From Streptomyces sindenensis (GTDB taxonomy: Bacteria; Actinomycetota; Actinomycetes; Streptomycetales; Streptomycetaceae), in NCBI RefSeq assembly GCF_014649035.1, contig NZ_BMSG01000001.1, positions 186,001 to 250,000 on the forward strand: a DNA stretch of 64,000 bases, read 5' to 3'. The notes under the pieces were generated by a model that was not told the origin of the DNA, did no database searches, and saw only the letters and a list, made by a program, of their open reading frames with translations. The position numbers and the translations under genes were made by a program. Shown one piece after another: positions 36,000-45,397 of the stretch (position 1 is its first letter; every line of letters begins with the position of its first letter).

Positions 36000-36399
36000 T
36001 CAACGCGCCCGTCACCCTCAGGTCGTCGAAGAGCAACCGGTCCACGGGCGGCACGAGGGCCCGGTCGGCGAAGGAGAACCACGCCATCTCCTCGATCTCG
36101 CTGCTCGCGGCGAGCGTGCCGCGGTAGTCGCCGTAATAGCAGCTCATCCGCACGACGGCGGCGCCGGGCCGGTCGTCGACGGGGGCCTCGTAGGTCCCGG
36201 CGTGGACGACGGTCTCCCGGATCAGTCCGACCGTCAACTCCTCCTCGATCTCCCGCAGGAGGGTCTGCAGATCGGTCTCCGTGCCCTCGCGCTTGCCGCC
36301 CGGGATGTAGAAGACGTCCTTGCCCCGGGGCCGTGCGCAGAGGATCCTGCCGCCCTCGATCCGCACCCACGCCACCGTGTCGATCAGCACCGACGTCAC
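35995..36399 (-). CDS. Nudix hydrolase
   Basis: The 134-residue protein carries the Nudix box from GGKREG at residue 34 to REIEEEL, matching G-x5-E-x7-R-E-x2-E-E. The strand order around it (VLIDTVAWVRIEGGRILCARPRGKDVFYIPGG) is standard. It probably cleaves a nucleoside diphosphate derivative; the substrate cannot be read from sequence. Its stop lies in an 8-base tandem repeat. It starts at ATG 36399 and stands alone. Confidence 0.9.
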   Translation of the reverse strand: MTSVLIDTVAWVRIEGGRILCARPRGKDVFYIPGGKREGTETDLQTLLREIEEELTVGLIRETVVHAGTYEAPVDDRPGAAVVRMSCYYGDYRGTLAASSEIEEMAWFSFADRALVPPVDRLLFDDLRVTGALS

Positions 36400-36613
36400 C
36401 TGGTCACCACTCCGTCATCACTCCGCCCCGCTCGCGGCGCCGTTCCGCCGGGGGCTGCCGCACCCCGGTCGGGCCGGACCCTACCGTCCGGGGCGTCGGC
36501 ACGCGGAATGCGAGCGGGGGGAGCCGGGGGCGTACGCGCCGCCCTGAAGGGCCGGAAAGCCCGTGCCCCCCGGGCAGCACGACAGCCGCCCCTCGGGCCC
36601 CCGGGGCCGTCCG

Positions 36614-36796
36614 TCAGGAACCGGCTCCCTGGCCCACGCGCTCCACCCGGTAGAGCTGGTGGTGATGGCGGTCGTCGAGGCCGTCGGCGACCTTCTGGGC
36701 CTCCGCCTGCGTGGCATACCGGCCCACCCGGTAGCGGTTGCCGCCGTCGTCCTGCCGTATCACCTGCCACGGGAGCGCGGCGCCGCTCTCACTCAT
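36614..36796 (-). CDS. Small SPOR-like domain protein
   Basis: The 60-residue protein starts at ATG 36796 (MSESGAALPWQVI), with GGGGAG about 9 bases upstream. The text WQVIRQDDGGNRYRVGRYATQAEA followed by QKVADGLDDR matches the compact SPOR-like form frequent in Streptomyces. SPOR domains bind denuded peptidoglycan, but this one lacks a signal or anchor, so a wall role is uncertain. The frame upstream of 36796 is open but not protein-like. Confidence 0.72.
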   Translation of the reverse strand: MSESGAALPWQVIRQDDGGNRYRVGRYATQAEAQKVADGLDDRHHHQLYRVERVGQGAGS

Positions 36797-36951
36797 CGTG
36801 TCGCTCCCCCGCATATCGCCCCTCTCCCCGCCGGCGTGCACGTCTCTAAGGATCCCCAGGAAACCGCAGTACGCATATGCCCGAGCGTACGCCTGACCTT
36901 CACTCAGTGCAGGCGTCTTTGCACAAAGAGATACACATCCGGCCATCACAA

Positions 36952-36981
36952 AGGGGGCGCATCCATCGGAATGCGCCCCCT
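36952..36981 (-). terminator. Terminator of the GntR gene
   Basis: AGGGGGCGCAT (36952-36962) pairs perfectly with ATGCGCCCCCT (36971-36981) around an 8-base loop. On the minus strand it is followed by TT. It lies 31 bases beyond the GntR stop. Confidence 0.8.
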
Positions 36982-37012
36982 GATGTCACGCCCGACGCGG
37001 CGTCACCTCATG

Positions 37013-37765
37013 TCATCTCACCGGCAGGTGGTACGCGATCCGGTACCGGTCCGCCGGGACGACCACGTCAGCCGTCTCCACGGCCCGGCCGGACGCGTAG
37101 TAGGTGCGCCCGATGACGATGACCACATGGCCGGGCACACCGCCGAGCGCCAGGAGCTCCTCCGCCAGCCCCGGGCGCGCACCGACCTCCTCGGCGACGT
37201 TGTCCACGACGATGTCGATCGCGGCCATCCGGTCGACCACCCCGCAGCCGCCCAACGGGCCCTCCTCCGGCAGCATCACGGGCGTGCGGCCCGTGACGGC
37301 GAGCGGCTCCCAGGAGGTGGAGAGCATGATCGGCTCGCCCGCCTCCCGGAAGACGTAGTGCGTGCGCATCACGCGGTCGCCCGGCTCGATGCCCAGCCGC
37401 TCGGCGATCTCGGGGCCCGCCGCCTCCTGCTCGCTGCTGGACTCCCAGGTCCCGCGCGCCCCCTCGGCCGTCTGCTCCTGCCGGAACGGGCTGGCCCCCT
37501 TGTCCGGCCGGTAGCCGGAGCGGGCGATCATGCGGGGCACGGGGCGCTCGCGCACATAGGTGCCGGAGCCCGAGCGCCCCTCGACCAGCCCCTCCGCCAT
37601 CAGGACCTTCCGCGCCTCCAGGGCGACGGTGTCCGAGACCCCGTACTCCTCACGGATGCGGGCCTGCGAGGGCAGACGGGTACGAGGCGGCAGCGCGCCG
37701 TTGACGATCTTCTCCCTGAGATCGCTCGCCACGCGCAGATAGGCGGGCTGCTCACCGAAAGTCAC
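37013..37765 (-). CDS. GntR-family regulator with UTRA domain
   Basis: The 250-residue protein starts at GTG 37765, with GGGAG about 6 bases upstream. The winged helix is at residues about 8-75 (YLRVASDLREKIVNGALPPRTRLPSQARIREEYGVSD, ARKVLMAEGLVEGRSGSGTYV). A UTRA effector domain follows (MRTHYVFREAGEPIMLSTSWEPL, IVIGRTYYASGRAVETADVVVP, RYRIAYHLPV), ending in the usual family motif. It is not DasR, whose sequence differs. It is divergent from the chitinase gene, about 270 bases apart. A GTATAC palindrome at 37817-37822 lies in its upstream region. Confidence 0.92.
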   Translation of the reverse strand: MTFGEQPAYLRVASDLREKIVNGALPPRTRLPSQARIREEYGVSDTVALEARKVLMAEGLVEGRSGSGTYVRERPVPRMIARSGYRPDKGASPFRQEQTAEGARGTWESSSEQEAAGPEIAERLGIEPGDRVMRTHYVFREAGEPIMLSTSWEPLAVTGRTPVMLPEEGPLGGCGVVDRMAAIDIVVDNVAEEVGARPGLAEELLALGGVPGHVVIVIGRTYYASGRAVETADVVVPADRYRIAYHLPVR

Positions 37766-37953
37766 AGGCCACTCCCAACGGGTTGACAGTCTGCGACAGC
37801 CTGGCAACCGTGGGTTGTATACCGCAAGCATGGGCCAGAGTTTCACTCAATGTGATGATCTTGCGGCGGTCCATGCATACCTCCACCCCCCACATCCCTG
37901 CCCCCGCCCTCCCCGTCCACGCGTCCGCGAAGTCCGGCAACTCCGGGACTCTT

Positions 37954-37975
37954 GACCATTTTTGGTCCAGACCAA
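37954..37975 (+). promoter_or_regulatory. DasR-like operator (dre) in the chitinase promoter
   Basis: TTGGTCCAGACCAA (37962-37975) has perfect 6-base arms around CA and matches the core of the DasR site (TGGTCTAGACCA) closely. An overlapping inverted repeat GACCA-TTTT-TGGTC sits at 37954-37967. The site is about 60 bases before the chitinase start. Chitinase genes in Streptomyces commonly carry such sites, where DasR responds to N-acetylglucosamine phosphates. Confidence 0.75.
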
Positions 37976-38033
37976 TACCTTCCCTGTGCACAGCACGGCT
38001 CTCCCCCGCCCCTTCCGCACAGGAACGAGCCCC

Positions 38034-39443
38034 ATGCGTCGAAGAAACCTGTCCCGAATGACCATCGCCGGCGTCGCCCTGGCCCTGCTGGCGGGTGCCG
38101 CGCCCGCGGCCACGGCCGGTACCGGCCACGACCGGACCGACCGCGGCGACCGCGGCAAGGGCCACCACCGCCCCGCGTACAAGAACATCGGCTACTTCAC
38201 CCAGTGGGGCGTCTACGGACGCGACTTCCAGGTCAAGGACCTGGACACCAGCGGGGCCGCTGCCAGGCTGACCCACATCAACTACGCCTTCGGCAACGTC
38301 AGCGCCGAGGGCAGGTGCTTCACCGGCAACATCCCCGGCCAGGCCGACGCCTGGGCCGACTACGCCCGTCCGCTCGACGCGGCGGGATCGGTGGACGGCG
38401 TCGCCGACACCGACACCCAGCCGCTCGCGGGCAACTTCAACCAGCTGCGCGAGCTGAAGGCCAAGCACCCCGGTCTCAAGGTCATGATCTCGCTGGGCGG
38501 CTGGAGCTGGTCCACCCACTTCTCCGACGCGGTCCGCACCGCGGCCTCCCGCAAGGCGCTCGTCGCCTCCTGCATCGACCTGTACATCAAGGGCAACCTC
38601 CCCCAGGACGGCGCACGCGGCGGCGACGGCGCGGCGGCCGGCCTCTTCGACGGCATCGACGTCGACTGGGAGTGGCCCGGCTCGCCGGCCAACGAGGGCA
38701 CCGTCTTCCGCCCGGAGGACAAGAAGAACTTCACCGCCCTGATCCACGAGTTCCGCACCCAGCTCGACGCCCACGCGAAGAGCGAGGCGAAGGCCGAGAG
38801 GAAGAGGGGCAAGGGCCACGGCCACGGGCACCACAAGCCGAAGCCCAAGCACTACGACCTGTCGGCGTACGTTCCGGCCAACCCGAAGGCCATCGACGCG
38901 GGCTTCGACGTGCGGCGCCTCATGAAGGACTTCGACTTCGTCAACATCCAGGGCTACGACTACCACGTCTCGGGCGAGAAGAAGACGGCCCAGCAGTCCG
39001 CCCTGTACGCGCGGAACGACTTCAGCGTCGACCGGACCGTGCGGGACTGGGTGCGCCGCGGTGCGCCCAAGCACAAGATCGTGGTGGGCATGCCGACGTA
39101 CGGCCAGGGCTGGACCGGTGTGACCGGCGGCGGTACGGGCCTGGGGCAGCCGGCGACGGCCCCGGCCCCGGCCACCTGGGCGGCGGGCTACGAGGACTAC
39201 AAGGTCCTCAAGAAGCTGGCCGCTTCGGGGACGTACGAGATCCACCGCGATGTGAGGAACGGCCACGCGTGGCTGTTCGACGGCACGACGCTGTGGACGT
39301 ACGACGACCCGCAGGTGCTGCGCACCAAGGCCGCGTACGTCCGTGACAAGGGGCTCGGCGGGGCGATGTTCTGGTCGCTGGACGGCGACACGGAGGACGC
39401 GGAGCTGGTCACCGCGGTGGACCGCGCGCTCAACCGCCGCTGA
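38034..39443 (+). CDS. Secreted GH18 chitinase
   Basis: The 469-residue protein starts at ATG 38034; the frame is open upstream across the operator and is not coding there. A signal peptide (MTIAGVALALLAGAAPAATAG) precedes a GH18 TIM barrel: NIGYFTQWGVYG, LTHINYAFGNV, KVMISLGGWSWS, the catalytic DGIDVDWE (Glu about 213), QGYDYH and AMFWSLDGDT near the end. A Lys/His-rich insertion (about residues 250-273) with GHGHGHH is unusual. No chitin-binding module is attached. It degrades chitin to oligomers outside the cell. Confidence 0.94.
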   Translation: MRRRNLSRMTIAGVALALLAGAAPAATAGTGHDRTDRGDRGKGHHRPAYKNIGYFTQWGVYGRDFQVKDLDTSGAAARLTHINYAFGNVSAEGRCFTGNIPGQADAWADYARPLDAAGSVDGVADTDTQPLAGNFNQLRELKAKHPGLKVMISLGGWSWSTHFSDAVRTAASRKALVASCIDLYIKGNLPQDGARGGDGAAAGLFDGIDVDWEWPGSPANEGTVFRPEDKKNFTALIHEFRTQLDAHAKSEAKAERKRGKGHGHGHHKPKPKHYDLSAYVPANPKAIDAGFDVRRLMKDFDFVNIQGYDYHVSGEKKTAQQSALYARNDFSVDRTVRDWVRRGAPKHKIVVGMPTYGQGWTGVTGGGTGLGQPATAPAPATWAAGYEDYKVLKKLAASGTYEIHRDVRNGHAWLFDGTTLWTYDDPQVLRTKAAYVRDKGLGGAMFWSLDGDTEDAELVTAVDRALNRR

Positions 39444-39474
39444 CGGCACGGATCCCGTCGCCGGACGGGCGAAG

Positions 39475-39511
39475 GGGCCGGGACGGTCGCACGACGCGAC
39501 CGTCCCGGCCC
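39475..39511. terminator. Bidirectional terminator between chitinase and subtilase genes
   Basis: Bases 39475-39490 pair perfectly with 39496-39511 (16-base stem, 5-base loop). It lies between the convergent ends of the two genes. Confidence 0.88.
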
Positions 39512-39558
39512 TTCTCACGCTGTCCCACACGGTGCGGTGGTTCACCGCCGGGGCGGGA

Positions 39559-41145
39559 TCAGAACTGGAGCGCCCAGCTGTTGATCCGGCCCGTGTCGTA
39601 CGTCCAGTTGTCGCTGACCCGCAGCTTCCAGGTGCCGTTGGCGACCTCGGAGGAGGCGTTGACCGTGTACGTGGTGACCACGTTGTCGCTGCTGCCGCCC
39701 GAGCCGTACGCCTTCAGGTTGTAGACCGAGCCGTCGGGCGCGACCAGGTCGATCTTCAGGTCACCGATGTAGGTGTGGGAGATGTTGACCGGGACCTGGA
39801 GCGCGGACGGGGCGTTGCCCGAGATCCCGGTGACGGTGACCGGGGACTCGACCGTGGCGTTGTCGTTGATCGCGTAGCCGGTGGTGTTCTCGAACCGGTC
39901 ACCGGGCGGCGGGGTGGTGCCGCCCGAGCCCACGTGCAGCAGTCGGTTCGGCGATCCGCTGCCCGGGTTGCCGACGACGCCGGTGGTGGCGGCCGCGACG
40001 AGCCCGGCGGAGACCTGGGCGGGGGTCGAGCCCGGGTTGTCGGCGAGGTAGATGGCGGCGGCGCCGGCGACGTGCGGGCTGGCCATCGACGTGCCGGAGA
40101 TGGTGTTCGTGGCGCTGTCGCTGGAGTTCCACGTCGAGGTGATCGACGAACCCGGCGCGAAGATGTCCACGACCGAGCCGTAGTTGGAGAAGCTGGAGCG
40201 GGCGTCGGAGCTGGTCGTCGAGCCCACCGTGATGGCGTCGGCGACACGCGCCGGGGACTTCGTGCTCGCGTTGGTCGACTCGTTGCCCGCCGCGACGGCG
40301 TAGGTGATGCCCGAGTCGATGGACCGCTGCACGGCCGCGTCGAGGACGGAGTCCGCGCCACCGCCGAGGCTCATGTTGGCGACGGCGGGCTTCTGGGCGT
40401 TGGCCGTCACCCAGTCGATGCCCGCGACGACCTGTGCCGTGGTGCCGGAGCCCTGGTTGTTCAGCACCCGGACGCCGACGATCTTCGCCTTCTTGGCGAC
40501 GCCGTGGGCGGTGCCCGCGACGGTGCCCGCCACGTGCGTGCCGTGGCCGTGGCCGTCCTGGGCGACGTTGTCGTTGTCGATGGCGTCGTAGCCGTTGAAG
40601 GCCCGTCCGCCGAAGTCGTTGTGGCTGATGCGCACCCCGGTGTCGATGACGTAGGCGGTGACGCCCTCGCCGGCCTTGTCGGGGTAGGTGTAGCGCTGGT
40701 CCAGCGGGAGGTTCCGCTGGTCGATCCGGTCGAGCCCCCAGGAAGGCGGGTTGGTCTGGGTGGCGGAGACCGTGAAGGTGCGGTTCTGCGAGACGGACGC
40801 GACGGCCGGGTCGGCGGCGAACTTCTTCGCCTCCGCGGCGGTGGCCTCGACCGCGTAGCCGTTGAGGGCCGAGCGGTAGGTGCGCTCGATGCTCGCGCCG
40901 TACTTCTTCGCGAGGGCCTTGCCCTTGGCGGAGTCCGACTTCGCGGCCGAGTCCTTCAGCGTGACGATGTAGCTGTCGCTGATGGTGCCGGGAGCGTCCG
41001 CGTTCAGGACGACGCCTTCGGGTGCGCGCTCGGCCGCGGTCGCCGGAAGGGCGGCGGTGGCGAGGGCGACGGCGGCTGCGGTGGCTATGACGGTCGCCGC
41101 GGCGAGTCTTCGACGGGCCTGGGGGGTCTGACGCGTCACTGACAT
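39559..41145 (-). CDS. Secreted S8 subtilase with proprotein-convertase P domain
   Basis: The 528-residue protein starts at ATG 41145, with GAGGAGG upstream. It has a signal peptide ([22 protein letters not shown]), an I9 inhibitor propeptide (residues about 57-125, [12 protein letters not shown]...[10 protein letters not shown]), then the peptidase domain with Asp 168 (VIDTG), His 201 (GHGTHVAG) and Ser 353 ([11 protein letters not shown]), and a C-terminal P domain (residues about 420-528, [36 protein letters not shown]). This resembles other Streptomyces extracellular subtilases. It starts divergent from the threonine-synthase-like gene. Confidence 0.94.
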   Translation of the reverse strand: MSVTRQTPQARRRLAAATVIATAAAVALATAALPATAAERAPEGVVLNADAPGTISDSYIVTLKDSAAKSDSAKGKALAKKYGASIERTYRSALNGYAVEATAAEAKKFAADPAVASVSQNRTFTVSATQTNPPSWGLDRIDQRNLPLDQRYTYPDKAGEGVTAYVIDTGVRISHNDFGGRAFNGYDAIDNDNVAQDGHGHGTHVAGTVAGTAHGVAKKAKIVGVRVLNNQGSGTTAQVVAGIDWVTANAQKPAVANMSLGGGADSVLDAAVQRSIDSGITYAVAAGNESTNASTKSPARVADAITVGSTTSSDARSSFSNYGSVVDIFAPGSSITSTWNSSDSATNTISGTSMASPHVAGAAAIYLADNPGSTPAQVSAGLVAAATTGVVGNPGSGSPNRLLHVGSGGTTPPPGDRFENTTGYAINDNATVESPVTVTGISGNAPSALQVPVNISHTYIGDLKIDLVAPDGSVYNLKAYGSGGSSDNVVTTYTVNASSEVANGTWKLRVSDNWTYDTGRINSWALQF

Positions 41146-41375
41146 GTGAGGGGTCCTCCTCATAGGCGGTGCTCTGGTGGGGGGTGCTGCAGGAGTCACA
41201 CGACCGACTCCCGACAGGGGCATGACAAATCAACCATCGGAACGCCCCACGTTCTGCGTCGTCCGGCCGGCGGCATGCCCTGCTGCCAGCGAAAGATTGA
41301 CCGATCCATGGCGAACCCACAAGGGTGCCTTGAGGTGTTTCCCCGCGCCTGGCGTTCACCCGCCATACGCCTGAC

Positions 41376-42497
41376 ATGCTGGCGGACATGGCGATCTATT
41401 ACTGTCCAGTGGATGGGACGCGATCCGCGATCACCGCTCTGACCTGGTGTTGTCCGGTCTGCCGGGGGCCCTGGGATCTCGACTTCACCCCTGCGCGGGG
41501 CGGCGGGATGAACGCGCTTGCCGACCGGATCGATTCCTTGTGGCGTTACAAGGATTTCCTCCCGCTCGACACCTCGACGATCTCCCTGGGCGAGGGGCGC
41601 ACCCCTCTCGTCCCGCTCACGGACACCGTCTCGGCGAAGCTCGACTACCTGATGCCGACGCTCTCCTTCAAGGACCGGGGCGCGGTGATGCTCGCGGAAC
41701 TGGCCCGGCGGCTGGGCCCGGACCGGGTGGTGGCGGACAGTACGGGCAACGCGGGCACATCGGTCGCGGCGTACTGCGCACGGGCCGGACTGCCGTGCAC
41801 GGTGTACGTCCCCGAGGGCACGCCGGCGCAGAAGACCGAGCAGATCCGGGCCCACGGCGCGCGCTTGGTGGCCGTCCCGGGCGGGCGGGAGGCGACCGCG
41901 CTGGCGGCCCGCGCGGCGGCGGACGAACCGGGGGTCTTCTACGCCTCGCACGTCTTCAACCCGTACTTCCTGCACGGGACGAAGACGTACGTGTACGAGC
42001 TCTGGGAGGACCTCGGCGGCCGGCTGCCGGACGCGCTGGCCGTCCCGGTCGGCAACGGCACCCTGCTGCTGGGCGCGGCCCTCGCCGTCGCCGAACTGCA
42101 CGCGAGGGGCCTGATCGAGACCCGCCCCCGCCTGATCGCCGTCCAGGCGGAGGCGGTCTCTCCGCTGGCCGCCGCCTTCCACGCGGGCGCGGACGACCTG
42201 CTCCCGGCCGACCCGGCCACGCCGGCCGCCCCCACGCTCGCGGAGGGCATCGCGATCCCCCGCCCGCCGCGCGCCCGCCAGATCCTGGCGGCCGTCCGGG
42301 CCTCGGGCGGCACGTTCCTGACGGTCACCGAGGACGACATCCACGACGCCCAGCGGGATCTGGCGGCACGCGGCCTCTACGTCGAGACGACGGGCGTGGC
42401 CTGCTGGGCGGCGGTCCGGGACGGGGGCGACGCGGTACGGGGCAGCGTGGTGGTACCGCTGTGCGGGGCGGGGCTGAAGACGGGGATGGCGGGGTAG
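41376..42497 (+). CDS. Threonine-synthase-like PLP-dependent enzyme
   Basis: The protein is 373 residues from ATG 41376; ATG 41388 (MAIYYCPVDG) is an equally likely start. An N-terminal Cys-rich patch (YYCPVDG, WCCPVCRGPW) resembles the zinc ribbon of some threonine synthases. The PLP-binding Lys is in LSFKDRGA; the phosphate-binding loop is STGNAGTSVAAY, and VPVGNGTLLLG follows. The fold matches the tryptophan-synthase-beta superfamily. It may act in threonine or another amino acid pathway; no thr genes are adjacent. It is divergent from the subtilase gene. Confidence 0.85.
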   Translation: MLADMAIYYCPVDGTRSAITALTWCCPVCRGPWDLDFTPARGGGMNALADRIDSLWRYKDFLPLDTSTISLGEGRTPLVPLTDTVSAKLDYLMPTLSFKDRGAVMLAELARRLGPDRVVADSTGNAGTSVAAYCARAGLPCTVYVPEGTPAQKTEQIRAHGARLVAVPGGREATALAARAAADEPGVFYASHVFNPYFLHGTKTYVYELWEDLGGRLPDALAVPVGNGTLLLGAALAVAELHARGLIETRPRLIAVQAEAVSPLAAAFHAGADDLLPADPATPAAPTLAEGIAIPRPPRARQILAAVRASGGTFLTVTEDDIHDAQRDLAARGLYVETTGVACWAAVRDGGDAVRGSVVVPLCGAGLKTGMAG

Positions 42498-42631
42498 GGG
42501 GCGTTCCCCCGGCGGGACGGTGGCCGGATCTGCTCCATCCGGCGGGCAGGCGGACGTCCCGTGCGGGGGCGGTCCGGGGGCTTCGCGTGCCGTGGCCGCC
42601 GACCGCACCGCCGCCTTCCTACCGTCGTACC

Positions 42632-45325
42632 GTGAGCCTCCCCCGCGTCCTTGCCCGCACCCTCGCGCCCCTGGTCGTCGCCGCCCTGATCGCCCCGCTG
42701 CCGCCGGTCGCCGTGGCCGCCGGGCCCCGCCCCGCGACCCCGGCCGGCCAGGACCGGCCGTCGGCGCCTTCCCCCGGCCCCGGGGAAGGCGCCGACGGCC
42801 GTCCCCCCGCCTGCGGGAACGCCTCCGACCCCGCCTGGGCCCCGTCCTCCACCCGCTTCGGGGAGGCCGACGGCTACGACCCGTACGTCGGCAACGGCTA
42901 CCTCGGCCACCGGGTCCCGGCCACCGGCGCCGGGTACGCGTCCACCGGGGAGAAGACCGGCTGGCCGCTCTACACCCCCCGCTACGACGGCGCGTTCGTC
43001 TCCGGGCTGTACGCGGCGGACAAGGCCGTCGCCGAGGGGCGGGAGGTGGTCGCCGCGCTGCCCAGCTGGACCGGCATCGGCCTCCGCGTCGGCGGGGAGA
43101 CGCTGGGCGACGCCACCCCGGCGGGCCGGATCTCGCACTACCGGCAGACCCTCTTCCTCTCCTGCGGCCTCGTGCGCACCTCGCTGCGGTGGACGACCGC
43201 GGACGGCCGCGCGACCGACGTCACCCACGAGGTCCTGGCCGATCGCTCGGACGTCCACACCGGTGCCGTACGCCTGCGGATGACCCCGCACTGGAGCGGC
43301 ACCGCGACCGTCACCGGCCGGCTCGACGAACGCGGCGCGCGCCGGATCACCCTCCGCGAGAACGGCACGTTCCGCACGCTCGGCACGCACGTCGAGGGGG
43401 CGATCGCGCAGGCGATGCGGCGCGGCTCGGGTGTGGTCGAGACGCTGCGCGCCGGTACGGCCCCCCGGCCGGCCCCGGTCCGCGCGGGCCGGACGTACAC
43501 CTTCGAGAAGTACGTCGGTGTCGACACCGCCCTCACCTCCGCCGCCCCCGCCGAGGACGCTCGCGAGGCGGCGCACCGGGCGGCCCGGCGCGGCTGGGAC
43601 CGGGTGTTCGCGGCGAACGAGGCGGCGTGGCGCGAGGACTGGTCCGCCGATGTGCTGGTCCCCGGCGACCGCGAGTTGCAGGGCCGGCTGCGCTCCGCCC
43701 AGTACGGGCTGCTGGCCAGCACCCGGCGCGGCTCCGCGGACAGTATCGCCCCGGCCGGTCTGACCAGCGACAACTACGCGGGCCTGGTGTTCTGGGACGC
43801 CGAGACGTGGATGTTCCCGGGGCTGCTCGCCACCCGCCCGGAGCTGGCGCGCTCCGTCGTGGAGTACCGCTACCGCACCCGTGGCGCGGCCCGGGGGAAC
43901 GCCGAGAAGCTGGGCCACGACGGGTTGTTCTACCCGTGGACGAGCGCGAGCCGGGGCCGGCTGGACTCCGAGTGCCACAGCGTGGACCCGCCGCACTGCC
44001 TGACCCAGAACCACCTCCAGGGCGATGTGTCGCTCGCCGTCTGGCAGTACTACCTCGCCACCGGCGACCGCGACTGGCTGGCGGCACGCGGCTGGCCGCT
44101 CCTGAAGGGCATCGCCGACTTCTGGCGGTCGCGCGCCACGGCGAACGCGGACGGCAGCTACTCCATCAACGACGTCGCGGGGCCCGACGAGTACAGCAAC
44201 GGCGTCGACGACGGCGTGTTCACCAACGCGGTCGCCGCCACCGCCCTGCGCAACGCTACCCGCGCGGCCCGCCTCCTCGGCCAGAGCCCGCCCCCCGGCT
44301 GGAACCGGCTCGCGGACCGGCTCCGTATCCCGTACGACGCGGAGAAGAAGGTCTTCCTCCAGTACGCGGGCTACAACGGCTCCACGATCAAGCAGGCGGA
44401 CACGGTCCTGCTGACGTATCCCCTGGAGTGGCCGATGGAGCCGGGCGCGGCGGCGGCCACCCTGGACTACTACGCGGCCCGCACCGACCCGGACGGCCCG
44501 GCGATGACGGACTCGGTGCACGCGATCGACGCGGCGGCGATCGGTGAGCCGGGCTGCTCGGCGTACACCTACCTCCAGCGTGCGGTACGGCCGTATCTGC
44601 GGGGTCCGTACGATCTGTTCTCCGAGGCGCGCGGCGACAAGGCGGGCTCGCAGGACCCGCTGTCCGGCTTCCCGGCCGAGGACTTCCTGACCGGCAAGGG
44701 CGGCTTCCTCCAGGTGTTCACGCACGGCCTGACCGGGCTCCGGCTCCGCGAGGACGGCGTGCGCCTGGACCCGACGCTGCCGCCCCAGCTGGGCGAGGGC
44801 GTCACGCTGAAGGGCCTGCGGTTCCGGGACGCGGCGTACGACGTCGAGATCGGGCCCCGGAGCACCACGGTCCGGCTGACCTCGGGCACCCCGTTCACGG
44901 TGCACACGGCGCAGGGGCCGCGCCGCCTCGCCGCCACGCTGACCCTGCCCACCCGCCGCCCGGACCTGACGCCGACGGCCGACGCGGCGCGCTGCCGCCC
45001 GGTGACGGCGACCTCCGAGGCCCCGGGCCTGTACGCGGAGGCGGCGGTGGACGGGAGCCCGGCGACGTCCTGGTCCCCCGACGGCGCGGCGGGCTCCCTG
45101 ACGGTGGACCTGGGCCCGCGCCCCCTGCGGATCACGGGGGTGAACCCGCGCTGGAGCGACGTACCGCCGGCCTCCCACACGCTGGAAACCTCCCTCGACG
45201 GCCGGTTCTGGCGTCCGTTCCTGGCGGGCGACACGGCCAGGAAGGTCCGGCTCACGGTCCGTTCGCAGGACCCGCGGAAGCCGACGGGGGTGGCGGAGCT
45301 GCGGGTCGGGACGGGCGGGCGGTAG
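42632..45325 (+). CDS. Secreted GH65 hydrolase (acid-trehalase-like) with discoidin-type C-terminal domain
   Basis: The 897-residue protein starts at GTG 42632; the long open frame upstream is not coding. A signal peptide (LARTLAPLVVAALIAPLPPV) is followed by an Ala/Gly/Pro linker, then GH65 domains: an N-terminal beta-sandwich (NGYLGHRVPATG), and a catalytic (alpha/alpha)6 barrel with LVFWDAETWMFP and the catalytic Glu in VAGPDEYSNGVDD, then QADTVLLTYPLEWPM. The last 130 residues resemble an F5/8-type C module (DGSPATSWSPDGA, LRITGVNPRWS). Acid trehalases and kojibiose-type enzymes share this family; export suggests hydrolysis of an external alpha-glucoside. Confidence 0.9.
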   Translation: MSLPRVLARTLAPLVVAALIAPLPPVAVAAGPRPATPAGQDRPSAPSPGPGEGADGRPPACGNASDPAWAPSSTRFGEADGYDPYVGNGYLGHRVPATGAGYASTGEKTGWPLYTPRYDGAFVSGLYAADKAVAEGREVVAALPSWTGIGLRVGGETLGDATPAGRISHYRQTLFLSCGLVRTSLRWTTADGRATDVTHEVLADRSDVHTGAVRLRMTPHWSGTATVTGRLDERGARRITLRENGTFRTLGTHVEGAIAQAMRRGSGVVETLRAGTAPRPAPVRAGRTYTFEKYVGVDTALTSAAPAEDAREAAHRAARRGWDRVFAANEAAWREDWSADVLVPGDRELQGRLRSAQYGLLASTRRGSADSIAPAGLTSDNYAGLVFWDAETWMFPGLLATRPELARSVVEYRYRTRGAARGNAEKLGHDGLFYPWTSASRGRLDSECHSVDPPHCLTQNHLQGDVSLAVWQYYLATGDRDWLAARGWPLLKGIADFWRSRATANADGSYSINDVAGPDEYSNGVDDGVFTNAVAATALRNATRAARLLGQSPPPGWNRLADRLRIPYDAEKKVFLQYAGYNGSTIKQADTVLLTYPLEWPMEPGAAAATLDYYAARTDPDGPAMTDSVHAIDAAAIGEPGCSAYTYLQRAVRPYLRGPYDLFSEARGDKAGSQDPLSGFPAEDFLTGKGGFLQVFTHGLTGLRLREDGVRLDPTLPPQLGEGVTLKGLRFRDAAYDVEIGPRSTTVRLTSGTPFTVHTAQGPRRLAATLTLPTRRPDLTPTADAARCRPVTATSEAPGLYAEAAVDGSPATSWSPDGAAGSLTVDLGPRPLRITGVNPRWSDVPPASHTLETSLDGRFWRPFLAGDTARKVRLTVRSQDPRKPTGVAELRVGTGGR
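42756..42800. repeat. Perfect 19-bp hairpin inside the GH65 5' coding region
   Basis: Bases 42756-42774 pair perfectly with 42782-42800 around a 7-base loop. It encodes the linker just after the signal peptide (codons about 42-57). It is as strong as the terminators elsewhere in this window, which is unexpected inside a gene. No T-run follows. Confidence 0.85.
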
Positions 45326-45397
45326 GACGCGCCCTCGCCCGGCATCGGGTGCAGCATGGAAGAGGGGCACAACCGAACATCCGGAGGTGTACGAGTC

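Noticed and set aside
37962..38033. Earlier TTG start for the chitinase
   Set aside because: It would place coding sequence across the DasR-like site and before the signal peptide.
41447..42631. Upstream extension of the GH65 frame
   Set aside because: It overlaps the threonine-synthase-like gene in another frame and lacks protein texture; the signal peptide marks GTG 42632 as the start.
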